A DNA stretch of 64,000 bases from Zoogloeaceae bacterium (GCA_031277315.1 JAITMP010000023.1:1-64000); one strand, 5' to 3'; counted from the first letter of the stretch, positions 27,951-40,409 are shown. Notes: generated by a model from the sequence alone, not told the origin. Program-made: numbers and translations.

Positions 27951-28306
27951 AACCTGTCTCAAAATAACTAATACGGAAAATTCAAGTCGTCATTCCCGCG
28001 CAAGCGGGAATCTACCGCTGCATGGATTCCCGCTTGCGCGGGAATGACGAGGGTTCTCGGCTTGCGGTTTCAGCAAGAGGGGTGGGGCTTCAATCTCCGG
28101 GTGTTGGACTTCGCTGCGCTCAGCGCCAATCCACCCTCTCCCTCAATCCCCCCGATCAAGTCGGGGGCAGGCTCTCTCCCGCAAGCGTGCCGTTGTCATT
28201 CCGCACGCAGTCGCGGAATCCACGCTTGCATGGATATGGACAACAAAATCAAATCGGGGCACACTGCCGCTACCGTGCCAAGACAAAGCGTTTTCAAGGA
28301 ATCGCC
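27951..28306. other. Repeat-filled gap between trpC and the toxin-antitoxin pair
   Basis: 356 bp without a convincing gene. It holds a perfect 26-bp inverted repeat made of two dRS3-like units (27987-28050), a copy of the CCCTC/GGGGG palindromic family around 28127-28190 ('ccgatcaagtcggggg'), and a decayed dRS3-like stretch at about 28192-28222. Confidence 0.6.
27987..28050. repeat. Two head-to-head dRS3-like palindromes forming a 26-bp perfect inverted repeat
   Basis: Left arm 27987-28012, right arm 28025-28050, exact inverted copies with a 12-nt spacer. Each arm holds ATTCCC-N8-GGGAAT, the pattern of the neisserial dRS3 element (27992-28011 and 28026-28045). It could act as a strong bidirectional hairpin after trpC. 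Confidence 0.8.
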
Positions 28307-28501
28307 ATGAATACCGCGCTCTCTCCCCTGGTTTCCGAATTCGAAACTGCCGAACAGGAAGCCAGCTACACCGCTTGGCTGCAAGCGAAGATCGCCGCCA
28401 GCCTTGCCGATCCGCGTCCAGCGATTCCGCATGATGAAGTAGAGCGCCGCATGGCCGAACGTCTGGCGCAACTGCGCAAACGTCACGGCCAAACGCCCTG
28501 A
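28307..28501 (+). CDS. Antitoxin of a RelE/ParE-type module (StbD-like)
   Basis: 64 residues from ATG 28307 (AAGGA upstream). A small charged protein, 'EQEASYTAWLQAKIAASLADPRPAIPHDEVERRMAERLAQL', with the pattern of RelB/StbD-type antitoxin C-terminal halves. It overlaps by one base the toxin gene that follows (TGATG). It likely binds the toxin and represses the pair's own promoter. Confidence 0.78.
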   Translation: MNTALSPLVSEFETAEQEASYTAWLQAKIAASLADPRPAIPHDEVERRMAERLAQLRKRHGQTP

Positions 28502-28791
28502 TGCTGCCGGTTTTCTGGCTGGAAACAGCCGATGCCAACCTGGCGGAAATCACGGAATACATTGGTCAACACGATGTCGATGCCGCCGAACGGATGTGGC
28601 ATCTGCTGCGCAATTCCGTACTGCCGTTGTCGGAGCACCCCTACCTGTACCGCACAAGCGAGCGCGTCCCCGGTTTGCGTGAGATCGTCGCGCATCCGAA
28701 CTACATCGTGTTTTACCGCGTTGCCGAAACCCGCATTGAGGTCGTCAACGTGGTGCATGCGCGGCGCGAATTCCCGGGTCAGGGCGAGTAG
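28501..28791 (+). CDS. RelE/ParE-superfamily toxin
   Basis: 96 residues: 'VFWLETADANLAEITEYIGQHDVDAAERMWHLLRNSVLPLSEHPYLYRTSERVPGLREIV', then 'PNYIVFYRVAETRIEVVNVVHARREF', the RelE/ParE fold with the terminal 'V-x-H-x-R-R-x-F' signature. By family it is either a ribosome-dependent mRNA endonuclease (RelE) or a gyrase poison (ParE); the sequence by eye favours the ParE branch slightly. Coupled to the antitoxin by stop/start overlap. Confidence 0.87.
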   Translation: MLPVFWLETADANLAEITEYIGQHDVDAAERMWHLLRNSVLPLSEHPYLYRTSERVPGLREIVAHPNYIVFYRVAETRIEVVNVVHARREFPGQGE

Positions 28792-29651
28792 AACAACTAC
28801 GTCCCTGCTTCCCTCTCCCGCAAAGCGGGTAGGCTGGGTTGAGCGTAGCGAAACCCAGCTTCGGTATGCTGGGATTCCACTTCGTTCCATCCCAGCCTAC
28901 GCCCCTTTAAGCCCTCCCCTTCAAGGGGAGGGTTTGGGTGGGGATGGGGTTCCCGCCGCGCTGCTGAATGCGCTGCTCAATCCCCTTCAAGGGGAGGGTT
29001 TGGGTGGGGATGGGGTTCAATGAATCCCGCAACCCATCCCCATCCCGGCCTTCCTCCCACGCTTTTGCGGGGGCAGGCGCTTGAAGAGGAAGGAGAAAAT
29101 CTCTCCCCTTGCCCGCTTGCGGGAGAGAGCCTGCCCCCGACTTGATCGGGGGGGCCGGGGGAGAGGGCAAGCAACAAATGCAGCCAACGGCGGGCGTATT
29201 AAAAGCGAGCGAGCGAGTAGGCTGGGTTGAGCGTAGCGAAACCCGGCATGCCGAAGCCGGGATTCCGCCGTAACGCCGTAGGCTGGGTTGAGCGTAGCGA
29301 AACCCAGCATGCCGAAGCTGGGATTCCACTTCGTTCCATCCCAGCCTACGTCTTCATCCCAGCCTACGTCTCCATCCCAGCCTACGCCCCTTTAAGCCCT
29401 TCCCCTTCAAGGGGAAGGCCGGGATGGGGATGGGGTGAAATCCCCCCTCGTTGCAAAAAAACCACAAATTTCTCAAATTACCGCGCCGAAATCTGCTTTT
29501 CCCTTGCCCCGCACGGGGCAGGGTAGGCAGAATTGCACCGACTTCCAGAATTTCGGAAGCACGCAGGTGGAGAAGTCGAGGCGTGGTACGTGATGTGCAC
29601 ATGGCGCCGAAACCGATCCGCCGCACTTTCAAATAGAAAAGGAGATTTTCA
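28792..29651. repeat. 860-bp cluster of dispersed palindromic repeats before the porin
   Basis: No gene. Three copies of a 'GTAGGCTGGGTTGAGCGTAG' family (about 28828, 29217, 29278), two followed by inverted 'ATCCCAGCCTACG' halves at 28890-28903 and 29336-29388, where the last half is repeated three times. There are also near-identical copies of a 'CCCCTTCAAGGGGAGGG' family (28917-28953, 28981-29018, 29400-29432) and a 'CCGCTTGCGGGAGAGAG...ACTTGATCGGGGGG' unit (29108-29155). The same families recur at 44136-44625. The last 130 bp before the porin hold no repeat and presumably its promoter, though none was clear. Confidence 0.7.
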
Positions 29652-30800
29652 ATGCAGAAGAAACTTATTGCTGCCGCTATCGCCGGTCTCATCGCCGTGC
29701 CGGTTATGGCGCAGACCAACGTTACGATTTCCGGTCGCATGGCGACGGGTTGGGAAAGCTACAAGCTGAGCGGTGGCAAGGGCGTCAACGGCTACGACAC
29801 CGAATCGAAAGTGTCCGACCAGTCTTCGCGCGTGATCTTCAACGTGGTGGAAGATCTCGGCAACGGTCTGTCCGCTTGGGGCCAGTGGGATCTGCGCTGG
29901 AGCCCGGTTGATTCCCGCCTCGGTGGGGACGGCAACTCCGGTCTCGGCCTGATGAGCAAGAGCTGGGGCAAGTTCACCATGGGCAAGTGGGACGTGCACT
30001 ACCAGGAATTTGACGCCAACATCGGCGGCAACCGTGCCGGCACCCTGCAGACCCTGCTCGGCAACGGCCTCATGTCGCAGGTCAATGGCAACTCTATCGC
30101 CAGCGGTACCCGTACCCCGAACCTGCTGATGTGGGATAGCCCGAACTGGGGCGGCGTCACCGCCCGTCTCGCTTATTCGACCAGCTTCACAAATGATGAA
30201 GGCCAGACCAACAGGGGTACTGGCAATCCGGGCGCTGGCCGTGCCTGGACGGGCGCCCTGCGCTACAACAATGCCGGTCTCGCTCTTGGCGCCAGCTACT
30301 GGAATGGCAATCAGGAAGATCGCGCCTTTCGTGCGGCGGGTACTCTGAGCGCTACCGATCCTGGTAATCTGAGAACTATTGATCAGCGTAGCTGGCGTCT
30401 GTGGGGTGGCTACACTTTCGGCTTCGGCCTGAAGGTGGGTCTCGGTTATGACCGCAGCAGCCTGAAAAACAATCCCTTTGTTGGCAATAGCACTACGAAC
30501 AAGCGTAGCGCCTGGTTCCTGCCGGTGAGCTACGAGTTCGGCGCCAACAAGGTGTACTTCACCTACGCCAAGGCGGGCGATGCCAGCAACACGGTTGGCG
30601 ACACTGGCGCCAAGGCCTATGTGCTGGGCTATGACTACGCCTTCTCGAAGCGCACTTCGGCCGGCGTGTTCTACACCAAGCTGAAGAACAACAACGCTGG
30701 TAGTTATGATCTGTTTGCGCTCGGCGCGAACGGCGCTTCGGCGACTAATGCTGGTGAGGATGTCCGCCAGATCTACTTCGGCGTCGCGCACAACTTCTAA
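29652..30800 (+). CDS. Gram-negative porin (general diffusion, betaproteobacterial type)
   Basis: 382 residues with a signal peptide 'MQKKLIAAAIAGLIAVPVMA' cleaved before 'QTNVTISGRM'. Beta-barrel pattern throughout ('SSRVIFNVVEDLGNGLSAWGQWDLRW', 'WGKFTMGKWDVHYQEFD', 'NLLMWDSPNWGGVTARLAYSTSF') and a terminal Phe ('VRQIYFGVAHNF') for BAM recognition. No cysteines. Strong AAAAGGAGA ribosome binding site. A trimeric outer-membrane porin of the Neisseria/Bordetella class; solute preference unknown. A clean terminator follows. Confidence 0.95.
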   Translation: MQKKLIAAAIAGLIAVPVMAQTNVTISGRMATGWESYKLSGGKGVNGYDTESKVSDQSSRVIFNVVEDLGNGLSAWGQWDLRWSPVDSRLGGDGNSGLGLMSKSWGKFTMGKWDVHYQEFDANIGGNRAGTLQTLLGNGLMSQVNGNSIASGTRTPNLLMWDSPNWGGVTARLAYSTSFTNDEGQTNRGTGNPGAGRAWTGALRYNNAGLALGASYWNGNQEDRAFRAAGTLSATDPGNLRTIDQRSWRLWGGYTFGFGLKVGLGYDRSSLKNNPFVGNSTTNKRSAWFLPVSYEFGANKVYFTYAKAGDASNTVGDTGAKAYVLGYDYAFSKRTSAGVFYTKLKNNNAGSYDLFALGANGASATNAGEDVRQIYFGVAHNF

Positions 30801-30830
30801 TCGACTCTCAGAGTCTTTAGCAAGTCCTCA

Positions 30831-30859
30831 AACGGCCACCCTCGGGTGGCCGTTTTTTA
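30831..30859 (+). terminator. Rho-independent terminator of the porin gene
   Basis: AACGGCCACC-CTCG-GGTGGCCGTT followed by TTTTAT: a perfect 10-bp stem with a T-run, 31 bp after the porin stop. Confidence 0.92.
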
Positions 30860-30921
30860 TTGGCGTCAGCCAGTCGGGTTTTGTTGTAGTATGAAACCGG
30901 GTTTTGTTATGGGAGAAGCAG

Positions 30922-31212
30922 ATGAAGCCTTCCGATGTCTTTGCATCGCATCGCGCCGCGATCCGTAGCGTGGTGGAGGCGCATCGCGCCCGCAACGCGC
31001 GGGTATTCGGGTCGGTTATCCACGGCCTGGATACCGAGGACAGCGATCTGGACATTCTCGTCGACCCGACACCGGAGACAACCTTGATGGATGTGGCGGC
31101 GATTCAGGTTGAACTGGAGCGTTTGCTTGGCGTATCCGTCGACGTGCTGACGCCGAAGGCCTTGCCCGAGAAATTTCGCGGCAAGGTTCTTTCCGAGGCA
31201 ATCCCGGTATGA
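30922..31212 (+). CDS. mntA: MntA-type antitoxin (minimal nucleotidyltransferase)
   Basis: 96 residues from ATG 30922 (GGGAGAAG upstream). The nucleotidyltransferase motif GS-x10-DxD is complete: G30 S31 ... D42, D44, in 'FGSVIHGLDTEDSDLDILVD'. In described MntA/HepT modules, MntA AMPylates the HepT toxin to neutralise it. It overlaps hepT by 4 bp. Confidence 0.9.
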   Translation: MKPSDVFASHRAAIRSVVEAHRARNARVFGSVIHGLDTEDSDLDILVDPTPETTLMDVAAIQVELERLLGVSVDVLTPKALPEKFRGKVLSEAIPV

Positions 31213-31595
31213 GCAAGGCGCTACGTGTGCCGGACTATCTTGACCATATCTTGCAGGCAATTGAGCGCATCGGCCGCTATACGGCAGGCATCAGCGAGGC
31301 CGGGTTCCTGAATAGTGAATTGATACAGGATGCGGTGATCCGGAACATCGAAATTATCGGCGAGGCGGCGAATAATATACAGAACGCAATCCCGGCGTTT
31401 GCCGCCCGCCATGCCGATATTCCGTGGCAAGTCATGTACACGATGCGCAATCGCGTCTCCCATGCCTACGATAAGGTTGATCTGGAGATCGTCTGGAAGA
31501 CCATTCGGGATGATTTGCCGAACCTGTATGCGCGAATTCAATCTGCGCAGGCCAGCTTGTCTGGCGATGAGATCAAGAAGCCGTTGGAACCGTGA
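31209..31595 (+). CDS. hepT: HepT-family toxin (DUF86, HEPN ribonuclease)
   Basis: 128 residues, all-helical HEPN fold. The active-site motif R-x4-H-x-Y is present as R80-H85-Y87 in 'RNRVSHAY', the Tyr being the AMPylation target region in known systems. A good rho-independent terminator lies 37 bp after the stop, so mntA-hepT forms a self-contained unit between the porin and a repeat block. Confidence 0.9.
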   Translation: MSKALRVPDYLDHILQAIERIGRYTAGISEAGFLNSELIQDAVIRNIEIIGEAANNIQNAIPAFAARHADIPWQVMYTMRNRVSHAYDKVDLEIVWKTIRDDLPNLYARIQSAQASLSGDEIKKPLEP

Positions 31596-31631
31596 TATCG
31601 CGCCAAGGTTAACCTGTTTCCAAGTTTCAAG

Positions 31632-31660
31632 CAGCCGCCTTCAGGCGGCTGTTTTTTATT
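31632..31660 (+). terminator. Rho-independent terminator after hepT
   Basis: CAGCCGCC-TTCA-GGCGGCTG followed by TTTTTTATTT: an 8-bp GC stem and a T-run. Confidence 0.9.
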
Positions 31661-32030
31661 TCTGGGTTCTTTTGGATTCCCGCTTTCGCGGGAATGACGG
31701 AGCTGGAGGATTCCTGCCCCATTCGAGCCGGGGACAGGCTTTTCGCGGGAATGACGAAAATCACAGGTCACAGGTAAAGGTGTCCATGGATTCCCGCTTT
31801 CGCGGGAATGACGAGGCGCCCTTCCCGCCTGGACACCTGCATGCCAAGCCGCATGGATTCTCGCCCTCGACTAGAATAAGGGCGGGAATCCTCCGGCGAG
31901 GGTTAAGCTCCGTCATTCCCGCGAAAGCGGGAATCCATGAATTCGCCGTGGCGGCTTACCTGACCGGTCTTGCACCTCGTCATTCCCGCGAAAGCGGGAA
32001 TCCATGAATACCCAACATCGAAAACGATCC
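31661..32030. repeat. Array of dRS3-like palindromes
   Basis: Four full ATTCCCGC-N4-GCGGGAAT units at 31676-31695, 31790-31809, 31915-31934 and 31982-32001. Between them are half-units and a longer shared segment (31698-31813) that recurs almost exactly at 32379-32460 with its parts in a different order. No gene is seen. The last unit supplies an ATG (32004) that makes an artificial longer start for the next gene. Confidence 0.8.
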
Positions 32031-32381
32031 ATGAACAAGCAGCCCTGTGTTTACCTGTTGGCCAGCGGCAAAAACGGCACCTTGTACACAGGCGTTACCA
32101 GTAATCTCATTGGCCGTATCTGGCAACACCGGACACATGCCGTTGAAGGGTTCAGCAAGCGTTACAACATCACGAGGCTGGTGTGGTATGAACTCCACCC
32201 GACCATGGAATCGGCAATTCTGAGAGAGAAACGAATCAAGAAATGGAACCGGGCATGGAAAGTGGAATTGATCAACAAAGAGAATCCCTCATGGCGGGAT
32301 TTGTGGCCGGATATCGTTGGAGGAGATGTCGATGGATCCCCGCCCCCATTCGAGCCGGGGGCAGGCTTTTCGCGGGAATGA
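32031..32381 (+). CDS. GIY-YIG nuclease-domain protein (UPF0213-like)
   Basis: 116 residues from ATG 32031 ('MNKQPCVYLLASGKNGTLYTGVTSNLIGRIWQHRTH'), the usual opening of YhbQ/UPF0213-type single-domain GIY-YIG proteins. The GIY-YIG pair appears as 'VYLLAS...LYTGVT', with the later Arg and Glu in 'GRIWQHR' and 'ESAILREKRIKKW'. The last ~18 residues ('DGSPPPFEPGAGFSRE') are read through a dRS3-type repeat, so the natural end was probably replaced when the repeat inserted. Function beyond a putative DNA nuclease is unknown. Confidence 0.85.
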   Translation: MNKQPCVYLLASGKNGTLYTGVTSNLIGRIWQHRTHAVEGFSKRYNITRLVWYELHPTMESAILREKRIKKWNRAWKVELINKENPSWRDLWPDIVGGDVDGSPPPFEPGAGFSRE

Positions 32382-32633
32382 CGAAAATCACAGATCACAG
32401 GTAAAGGTGTCCATGGATTCCCGCTTTCGCGGGAATGACGGAGCTGGAGGATTCCTGCCCTCTTTAAATTAGGCTCAGCCTTCAAATCCCAAGACGGAGC
32501 TTAATCCTCGCCGGAGGATTCCCGCCCTCGTTCGAGCCGGGGGCGGGCTTTGCGGGGGAATGACGATGGCAGGGGTTATGTTGGTACACCGAGGGGGTTG
32601 GCGGCAACACCAGAATTGAGTATTTGATGCGGA
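32325..32633. repeat. Second dRS3-like repeat block, between the GIY-YIG gene and proB
   Basis: It contains a full unit at 32417-32436, a half-unit at 32366-32383, and the long segment shared with 31698-31813 (including 'AAATCACAG', 'GGTAAAGGTGTCCATGGATT' and 'GGAGCTGGAGGATTCCTGCC'). More decayed copies follow at about 32505-32565. Nothing else is recognisable before the proB stop at 32634. Confidence 0.75.
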
Positions 32634-34902
<2,269 letters not shown>

Positions 34903-35163
34903 TCAGGCCACCGGGACGATGCTGACCACCTTGCGTTTCGCGGCGCCCTTGATGGTGAATTCAACCGTGCCGGCGAGCTTGGCGAACAGGGTGTGGTCGC
35001 GGCCCATGCCGACGTTGTCGCCGGCGTGGAACTGGGTGCCGCGCTGGCGCACGATGATGCTGCCGGCATTGATGACCTGGCCGCCGTAACGCTTCACGCC
35101 GAGACGCTTGGATTGCGAGTCGCGGCCGTTGCGCGAACTGCCGCCTGCTTTTTTATGTGCCAT
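34903..35163 (-). CDS. rpmA: 50S ribosomal protein L27
   Basis: 86 residues. '[29 protein letters not shown]' and '[27 protein letters not shown]' are the L27 hallmarks; the N-terminus reaches the peptidyl transferase centre. It starts 15 bp after the rplU stop in the usual two-gene operon. Confidence 0.99.
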   Translation of the reverse strand: MAHKKAGGSSRNGRDSQSKRLGVKRYGGQVINAGSIIVRQRGTQFHAGDNVGMGRDHTLFAKLAGTVEFTIKGAAKRKVVSIVPVA

Positions 35164-35178
35164 GTGTCTGCTCCTTGC

Positions 35179-35490
35179 TTACGCCGAGATGCCGGAAATC
35201 TGGATTTCAGTGAAATCCTGCCGGTGTCCCTGATGCTTTTGGTAATGCTTGCGCCGGCGCATCTTGAAAATCTTGACTTTCGGATGCCGGCCCTGGGCGA
35301 GGACCTTCGCCGTGACAGAAGCGCCTTGCACCAGCGGCGTGCCGACTTTCACCGATTCGCCGTCGCCGACCATGAGAATCTGGTCGAGCGTGATTTCAGC
35401 GCCCACTTCTGCCGGTATCTGTTCTATTTTCAATTTTTCGCCGGCCGCGACGCGATATTGCTTGCCGCCGGTTTTTATGACCGCATACAT
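35179..35490 (-). CDS. rplU: 50S ribosomal protein L21
   Basis: 103 residues from ATG 35490 ('[30 protein letters not shown]'); the frame stays open further upstream but the homologous start is clear. '[26 protein letters not shown]' and '[27 protein letters not shown]' are conserved L21 segments. First gene of the rplU-rpmA unit. Confidence 0.99.
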   Translation of the reverse strand: MYAVIKTGGKQYRVAAGEKLKIEQIPAEVGAEITLDQILMVGDGESVKVGTPLVQGASVTAKVLAQGRHPKVKIFKMRRRKHYQKHQGHRQDFTEIQISGISA

Positions 35491-35526
35491 GATCGACTCC
35501 GTGTTCGTATTGCAACAGAACCGCGT

Positions 35527-35560
35527 ATTATACACATCAACGCCTTCTGATGAAAGGAAA
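35527..35560 (-). promoter_or_regulatory. Promoter candidate for rplU-rpmA
   Basis: A perfect TATAAT on the minus strand at 35527-35532, 37 bp before the rplU start. The hexamer 17 bp upstream (TTTCAT) is a weak -35. Highly expressed ribosomal protein genes fit a strong -10. Confidence 0.5.
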
Positions 35561-35575
35561 AATCGCCTTGCTGTC

Positions 35576-35605
35576 TTGACGGCGCGTGCCCGCAAACGCT
35601 ACATT
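35576..35605 (+). promoter_or_regulatory. Promoter candidate for the CGFS glutaredoxin
   Basis: TTGACG (35576-35581), 18-bp spacer, TACATT (35600-35605), 42 bp before the glutaredoxin start. Divergent from and just upstream of the rplU promoter. Confidence 0.4.
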
Positions 35606-35647
35606 CGCTGCAAACAAGAATAATTCTCTATTGTTGAAAGGAATTCC

Positions 35648-35968
35648 ATGGAAGACGTGCAGCAGTTGCTCAAGGAGCAGGTATCCGCCCATCCCGTCGT
35701 GCTTTACATGAAGGGCACGCCGACTTTTCCGCAGTGCGGCTTTTCGGCCAAGGCGGCACAGATTCTGAAACAGTGCGGCGTGAGCCAGTATTTCTCGGTG
35801 AACGTGCTGGAAGAGCCGGGCATTCGCGCCGGCATCAAGGATTTTTCCAACTGGCCGACCATTCCCCAGCTTTACATCAAGGGCGAGTTCATCGGCGGCT
35901 CGGACATCATGAGCGAGATGTTTCAGGCCGGCGAACTGCAAAAGAAACTCGCAGGCATCGCCGCCTGA
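35648..35968 (+). CDS. grxD: Monothiol (CGFS) glutaredoxin, Grx4 type
   Basis: 106 residues with the CGFS active site at C30 ('GTPTFPQCGFSAKAAQIL') and glutathione-binding 'NWPTIPQLYIKGEFIGGSDIM'. Such proteins hold [2Fe-2S] clusters bridged by glutathione and hand them to other proteins or pair with BolA. Strong 'GAAAGGA' site. It stands alone between rplU (divergent) and argH (convergent). Confidence 0.97.
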   Translation: MEDVQQLLKEQVSAHPVVLYMKGTPTFPQCGFSAKAAQILKQCGVSQYFSVNVLEEPGIRAGIKDFSNWPTIPQLYIKGEFIGGSDIMSEMFQAGELQKKLAGIAA

Positions 35969-36023
35969 GTTTTGCTGGCCGGGTTGCCGCCCGGCGCCGG
36001 ATTTTCGCGGACTGGCCGGCGGA

Positions 36024-37418
<1,395 letters not shown>

Positions 37419-37462
37419 AATCGGTTTGAGCGCGATTGCGTTGATTGCGTTGATGTTGAGTT

Positions 37463-38539
37463 GTGGTGCATTCCAGGGCGACGAATGACAAGGCGACGAA
37501 TTTGAGTATACGGCAAAACTCCGGGCCGGCGCGCCTGCCCGATTTCGGTAATCTGGGCGTCATGCTGCGCGGCCTGCTGCTGGTCAATTTTCTGGCCCTG
37601 TGCGCGGCGCTGGCGCGCAATCAGGATCTGGCCGCGCTGCCGCAGGAACTGGTGGAACTGGCGGCGCTGGTCGAGCCGCCGCTGATCGCCAGCGTGGCGC
37701 TGCTCTACATTGCCGGAAAAAGTCTGGCACGCCTGTCTCATGGCGTCGCCGTTGCCGCCATCGCAACGATCTGCGCGCTGGTGGCGGTGCTGTTCGATAT
37801 TTTCTTCAGCCCGTTCGGCCTGCCGCCGGCCGGCCAGTTGCGCGCCGCCTTGTGGGGCGCGCTGGCGGCGCTGATCCTGCTGGCTTATTTCGATCTGCGC
37901 AGCCGGGCTTTTTCGCCGGCGGTGACCGAGGCGCGGCTGATGGCGCTGACGGCGCGCATCCGGCCGCATTTTCTTTTCAACAGCCTGAATGCGGTGCTCG
38001 GCGTGATCCGTTCCGATCCGCGCCGGGCCGAGCAGGCGCTGGAGGAGATGGCCGATCTGTTCCGCGTGCTGATGGCGGAGAACCGGGCGCTGGTGATGCT
38101 GGAACAGGAATTCGCGCTGTGTCGGCAATATCTGGCGCTGGAGCATTTGCGTCTGGGCGAGCGGCTGAACGTGGTGTGGGATATTGATGCTTGTCCGCCG
38201 GATGCGCAGGTGCCGCCGCTGATGCTCCAGCCCTTGTTGGAAAACGCGGTGTATCACGGCGTCGAGCCTTCGCCGGAGCCGGCCACGGTGACGAGCCGCG
38301 CCGCGCGCGCGCGCGACGAGATTCGCATCGCGGTTTCAAATCCATATCATGGCGACAGCATCCGGCAGACCGGCAACCACATGGCGCTCGACAACATCCA
38401 GGAAAGGCTGATGCTGTTCTACGATCTCGAAGCGCGGCTGGACACTGAAGCGCGCGGCGGCGTGTTCCAGGCCGTCATCCGGCTGCCCTATCGCACAGCG
38501 GGTAAAGCGGACAAAACGGATAAGGGAAACGAGGCGTGA
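37463..38539 (+). CDS. AlgZ/LytS-type sensor histidine kinase
   Basis: 358 residues from GTG 37463 (the GTG at 37466 is also possible; the conserved '[18 protein letters not shown]' shows the start lies well before ATG 37562). Four membrane helices occupy about residues 30-140. The His_kinase domain has H169 in '[20 protein letters not shown]' and the ATP-binding N-box '[15 protein letters not shown]'. The final G-box is short, as in AlgZ/FimS. It should phosphorylate the LytTR regulator whose start it overlaps. The signal sensed is unknown. Confidence 0.92.
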   Translation: MVHSRATNDKATNLSIRQNSGPARLPDFGNLGVMLRGLLLVNFLALCAALARNQDLAALPQELVELAALVEPPLIASVALLYIAGKSLARLSHGVAVAAIATICALVAVLFDIFFSPFGLPPAGQLRAALWGALAALILLAYFDLRSRAFSPAVTEARLMALTARIRPHFLFNSLNAVLGVIRSDPRRAEQALEEMADLFRVLMAENRALVMLEQEFALCRQYLALEHLRLGERLNVVWDIDACPPDAQVPPLMLQPLLENAVYHGVEPSPEPATVTSRAARARDEIRIAVSNPYHGDSIRQTGNHMALDNIQERLMLFYDLEARLDTEARGGVFQAVIRLPYRTAGKADKTDKGNEA

Positions 38540-39303
38540 ACGCGCTGCGCATTTTCATCGTGGACGACGAAACGCCGGCGCGGACGCGCATCAAGGCGCT
38601 GCTGGCCGACATCGCGCCGGATCTGCCGAACGAGGTCGTCGGCGAAGCCGCCGATGGCGTTGAAGCCTTGCAGCGGCTGGCCGACCAGCCGGCCGATGTC
38701 GCGCTGTTGGACATCCGCATGCCGCGGATGGACGGCGTTGAACTGGCGCGTCATCTCGCCGGCGCGACGCAGCCGCCGGCGGTGGTGTTTACGACGGCCT
38801 ACGATCAATACGCCGTGCAGGCGTTCGAGTTGAACGCCGTCGATTATCTGGTCAAGCCGGTGCGGGCGCAGCGGCTGGCGGTGGCGCTGGAAAAGGCGCG
38901 TCACGCCGGCCCGCCGTCGCGCGAGGCGCTGGCCCGGCTGGCGACGGAAGCCCGCCGCCATCTCTCCGTCAATGAGCGCGGGCGCATCCTGCTGGTGCCG
39001 CTGACCGAGATTCTCTACTTCAAGGCGGAACTGAAATACGTCACCGTCCGCACCCGCGAGCGCGAATATCTGCTCGACGAATCGCTCACGCATCTGGAAC
39101 AGGAATTCGCCGCCCGCTTCGTGCGCGTGCACCGCAATTGTCTGGTGGCGCGGGAGGCAATCGCCGGCTTTGAAAAAGCGGCGGAAGAAGACAGCGAAAC
39201 GCGCTGGCAAGTGCTGTTGTCGGGTCTGGACGAGCGGCTGCCGGTGTCGCGCCGGCAATGGCCGGCGGTGAAAGCGGCGTTCGCCGACCAGCGGCGCAGG
39301 TGA
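38536..39303 (+). CDS. LytTR-family response regulator, AlgR-type
   Basis: 255 residues from GTG 38536, overlapping the kinase stop by 4 bp with AGGGAAACGAGG upstream. Receiver domain: acidic pair D10/D11, phosphoacceptor D59 ('LLDIRMPRMDG') and 'FTTAYDQYAVQAFELNAVDYLVKPV'. A LytTR DNA-binding domain follows (about 145-250; 'RILLVPLTEILYFKAELKYVTVRTREREYLLDESLTHLEQEF'). In pseudomonads the AlgZ/AlgR pair regulates surface motility and polysaccharide; target genes here are unknown. Confidence 0.93.
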   Translation: MNALRIFIVDDETPARTRIKALLADIAPDLPNEVVGEAADGVEALQRLADQPADVALLDIRMPRMDGVELARHLAGATQPPAVVFTTAYDQYAVQAFELNAVDYLVKPVRAQRLAVALEKARHAGPPSREALARLATEARRHLSVNERGRILLVPLTEILYFKAELKYVTVRTREREYLLDESLTHLEQEFAARFVRVHRNCLVAREAIAGFEKAAEEDSETRWQVLLSGLDERLPVSRRQWPAVKAAFADQRRR

Positions 39304-39473
39304 AGCGGCGCTGCCGTGGTTTGGCGGCAGGGCGGCGACGGAGTCTGGCCGGGCGCGGCGGACGGCCATGATAAAATGAGCGCCATCGTGCGCAAGACGC
39401 AATGCGGCGCAGTGGTAGCTATAAGCCATAGCCGCAGCGCAAGCGCAGCCCAGCCTTTTTTGAGAATCCTGCC

Positions 39474-40409
39474 GTGAATCATTCCCAACCCGAGCGCATC
39501 ATCATCGCCACGCGCGAATCCCGCCTTGCCCTGTGGCAGGCCGAGCATGTTCGTGACCGTCTGAGGGCGCTGTATCCGCGCTGCGCCGTCGAACTGCTCG
39601 GTATGACCACGCGCGGCGACCAGATTCTCGACCGCCCGCTGGCGAAGGTCGGCGGCAAGGGCCTTTTCGTCAAGGAACTGGAAACCGCTCTGCTCGACGG
39701 GCGCGCCGACATCGCCGTGCATTCCATGAAGGACGTGCCGATGGTGATGGAGCCGGCGTTCACCCTGGCGGCGATTTCGGCGCGGGAGAATCCGCTCGAC
39801 GCGCTCGTCTCGAACAAATACGCCGCCCTTGAGGCGATCCCGCCCGGCGGCGTCGTCGGCACTTCCAGCCTGCGCCGCGAAGCGCAGTTGCGCGTGCGTT
39901 ATCCGCATCTCGCGGTGAGCAGCCTGCGCGGCAATCTCGACACGCGCCTGCGCAAGCTCGACGAAGGTCAATATGATGCCATCATCCTGGCCGCGGCCGG
40001 CCTGACCCGCCTCGGCCTCGCCGCGCGCATCCGCGCCGTGCTGCCGGCGGAATTGTCGCTGCCGGCGGCCGGGCAGGGCGCGCTCGGTCTGGAGGCGCTG
40101 GCAGAGCGGCCCGAGGTGGCTGGCTGGCTGGCGCCGCTTGCCGACGCCGACACCACCGCCTGCGTGCGCGCCGAACGCGCCGTCTCGCGGGCGCTGGCCG
40201 GCAGTTGCGAAGTGCCGCTGGGCGCGTTCGCGGTCATCGACGCCGGTCGCCTGTACCTGCGCGGCTTCGTCGCCGCGCCCGATGGCAGCCGCATGGCAAG
40301 CGCGGAGCGGCGTGGCGATCCGGCCGAGGCCGAAGCTCTCGGCCAGTCTCTGGCCGACGAATTGCGGGCGCATGGCGCGGAAGACATCCTCGCCGGTCTG
40401 GGCGCATGA
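39474..40409 (+). CDS. hemC: Porphobilinogen deaminase (hydroxymethylbilane synthase)
   Basis: 311 residues from GTG 39474. '[27 protein letters not shown]', '[28 protein letters not shown]', '[14 protein letters not shown]' and the dipyrromethane-cofactor cysteine C245 in '[12 protein letters not shown]'. It joins four porphobilinogens into hydroxymethylbilane. First of four tightly packed heme genes, hemCDXY, each overlapping the next. Confidence 0.97.
   Translation: MNHSQPERIIIATRESRLALWQAEHVRDRLRALYPRCAVELLGMTTRGDQILDRPLAKVGGKGLFVKELETALLDGRADIAVHSMKDVPMVMEPAFTLAAISARENPLDALVSNKYAALEAIPPGGVVGTSSLRREAQLRVRYPHLAVSSLRGNLDTRLRKLDEGQYDAIILAAAGLTRLGLAARIRAVLPAELSLPAAGQGALGLEALAERPEVAGWLAPLADADTTACVRAERAVSRALAGSCEVPLGAFAVIDAGRLYLRGFVAAPDGSRMASAERRGDPAEAEALGQSLADELRAHGAEDILAGLGA

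Noticed and set aside
27987..32600. Palindromic units considered as a CRISPR array
   Set aside because: Spacing is irregular, units occur in both orientations, and the intervening DNA is itself repeated. There are no cas genes.
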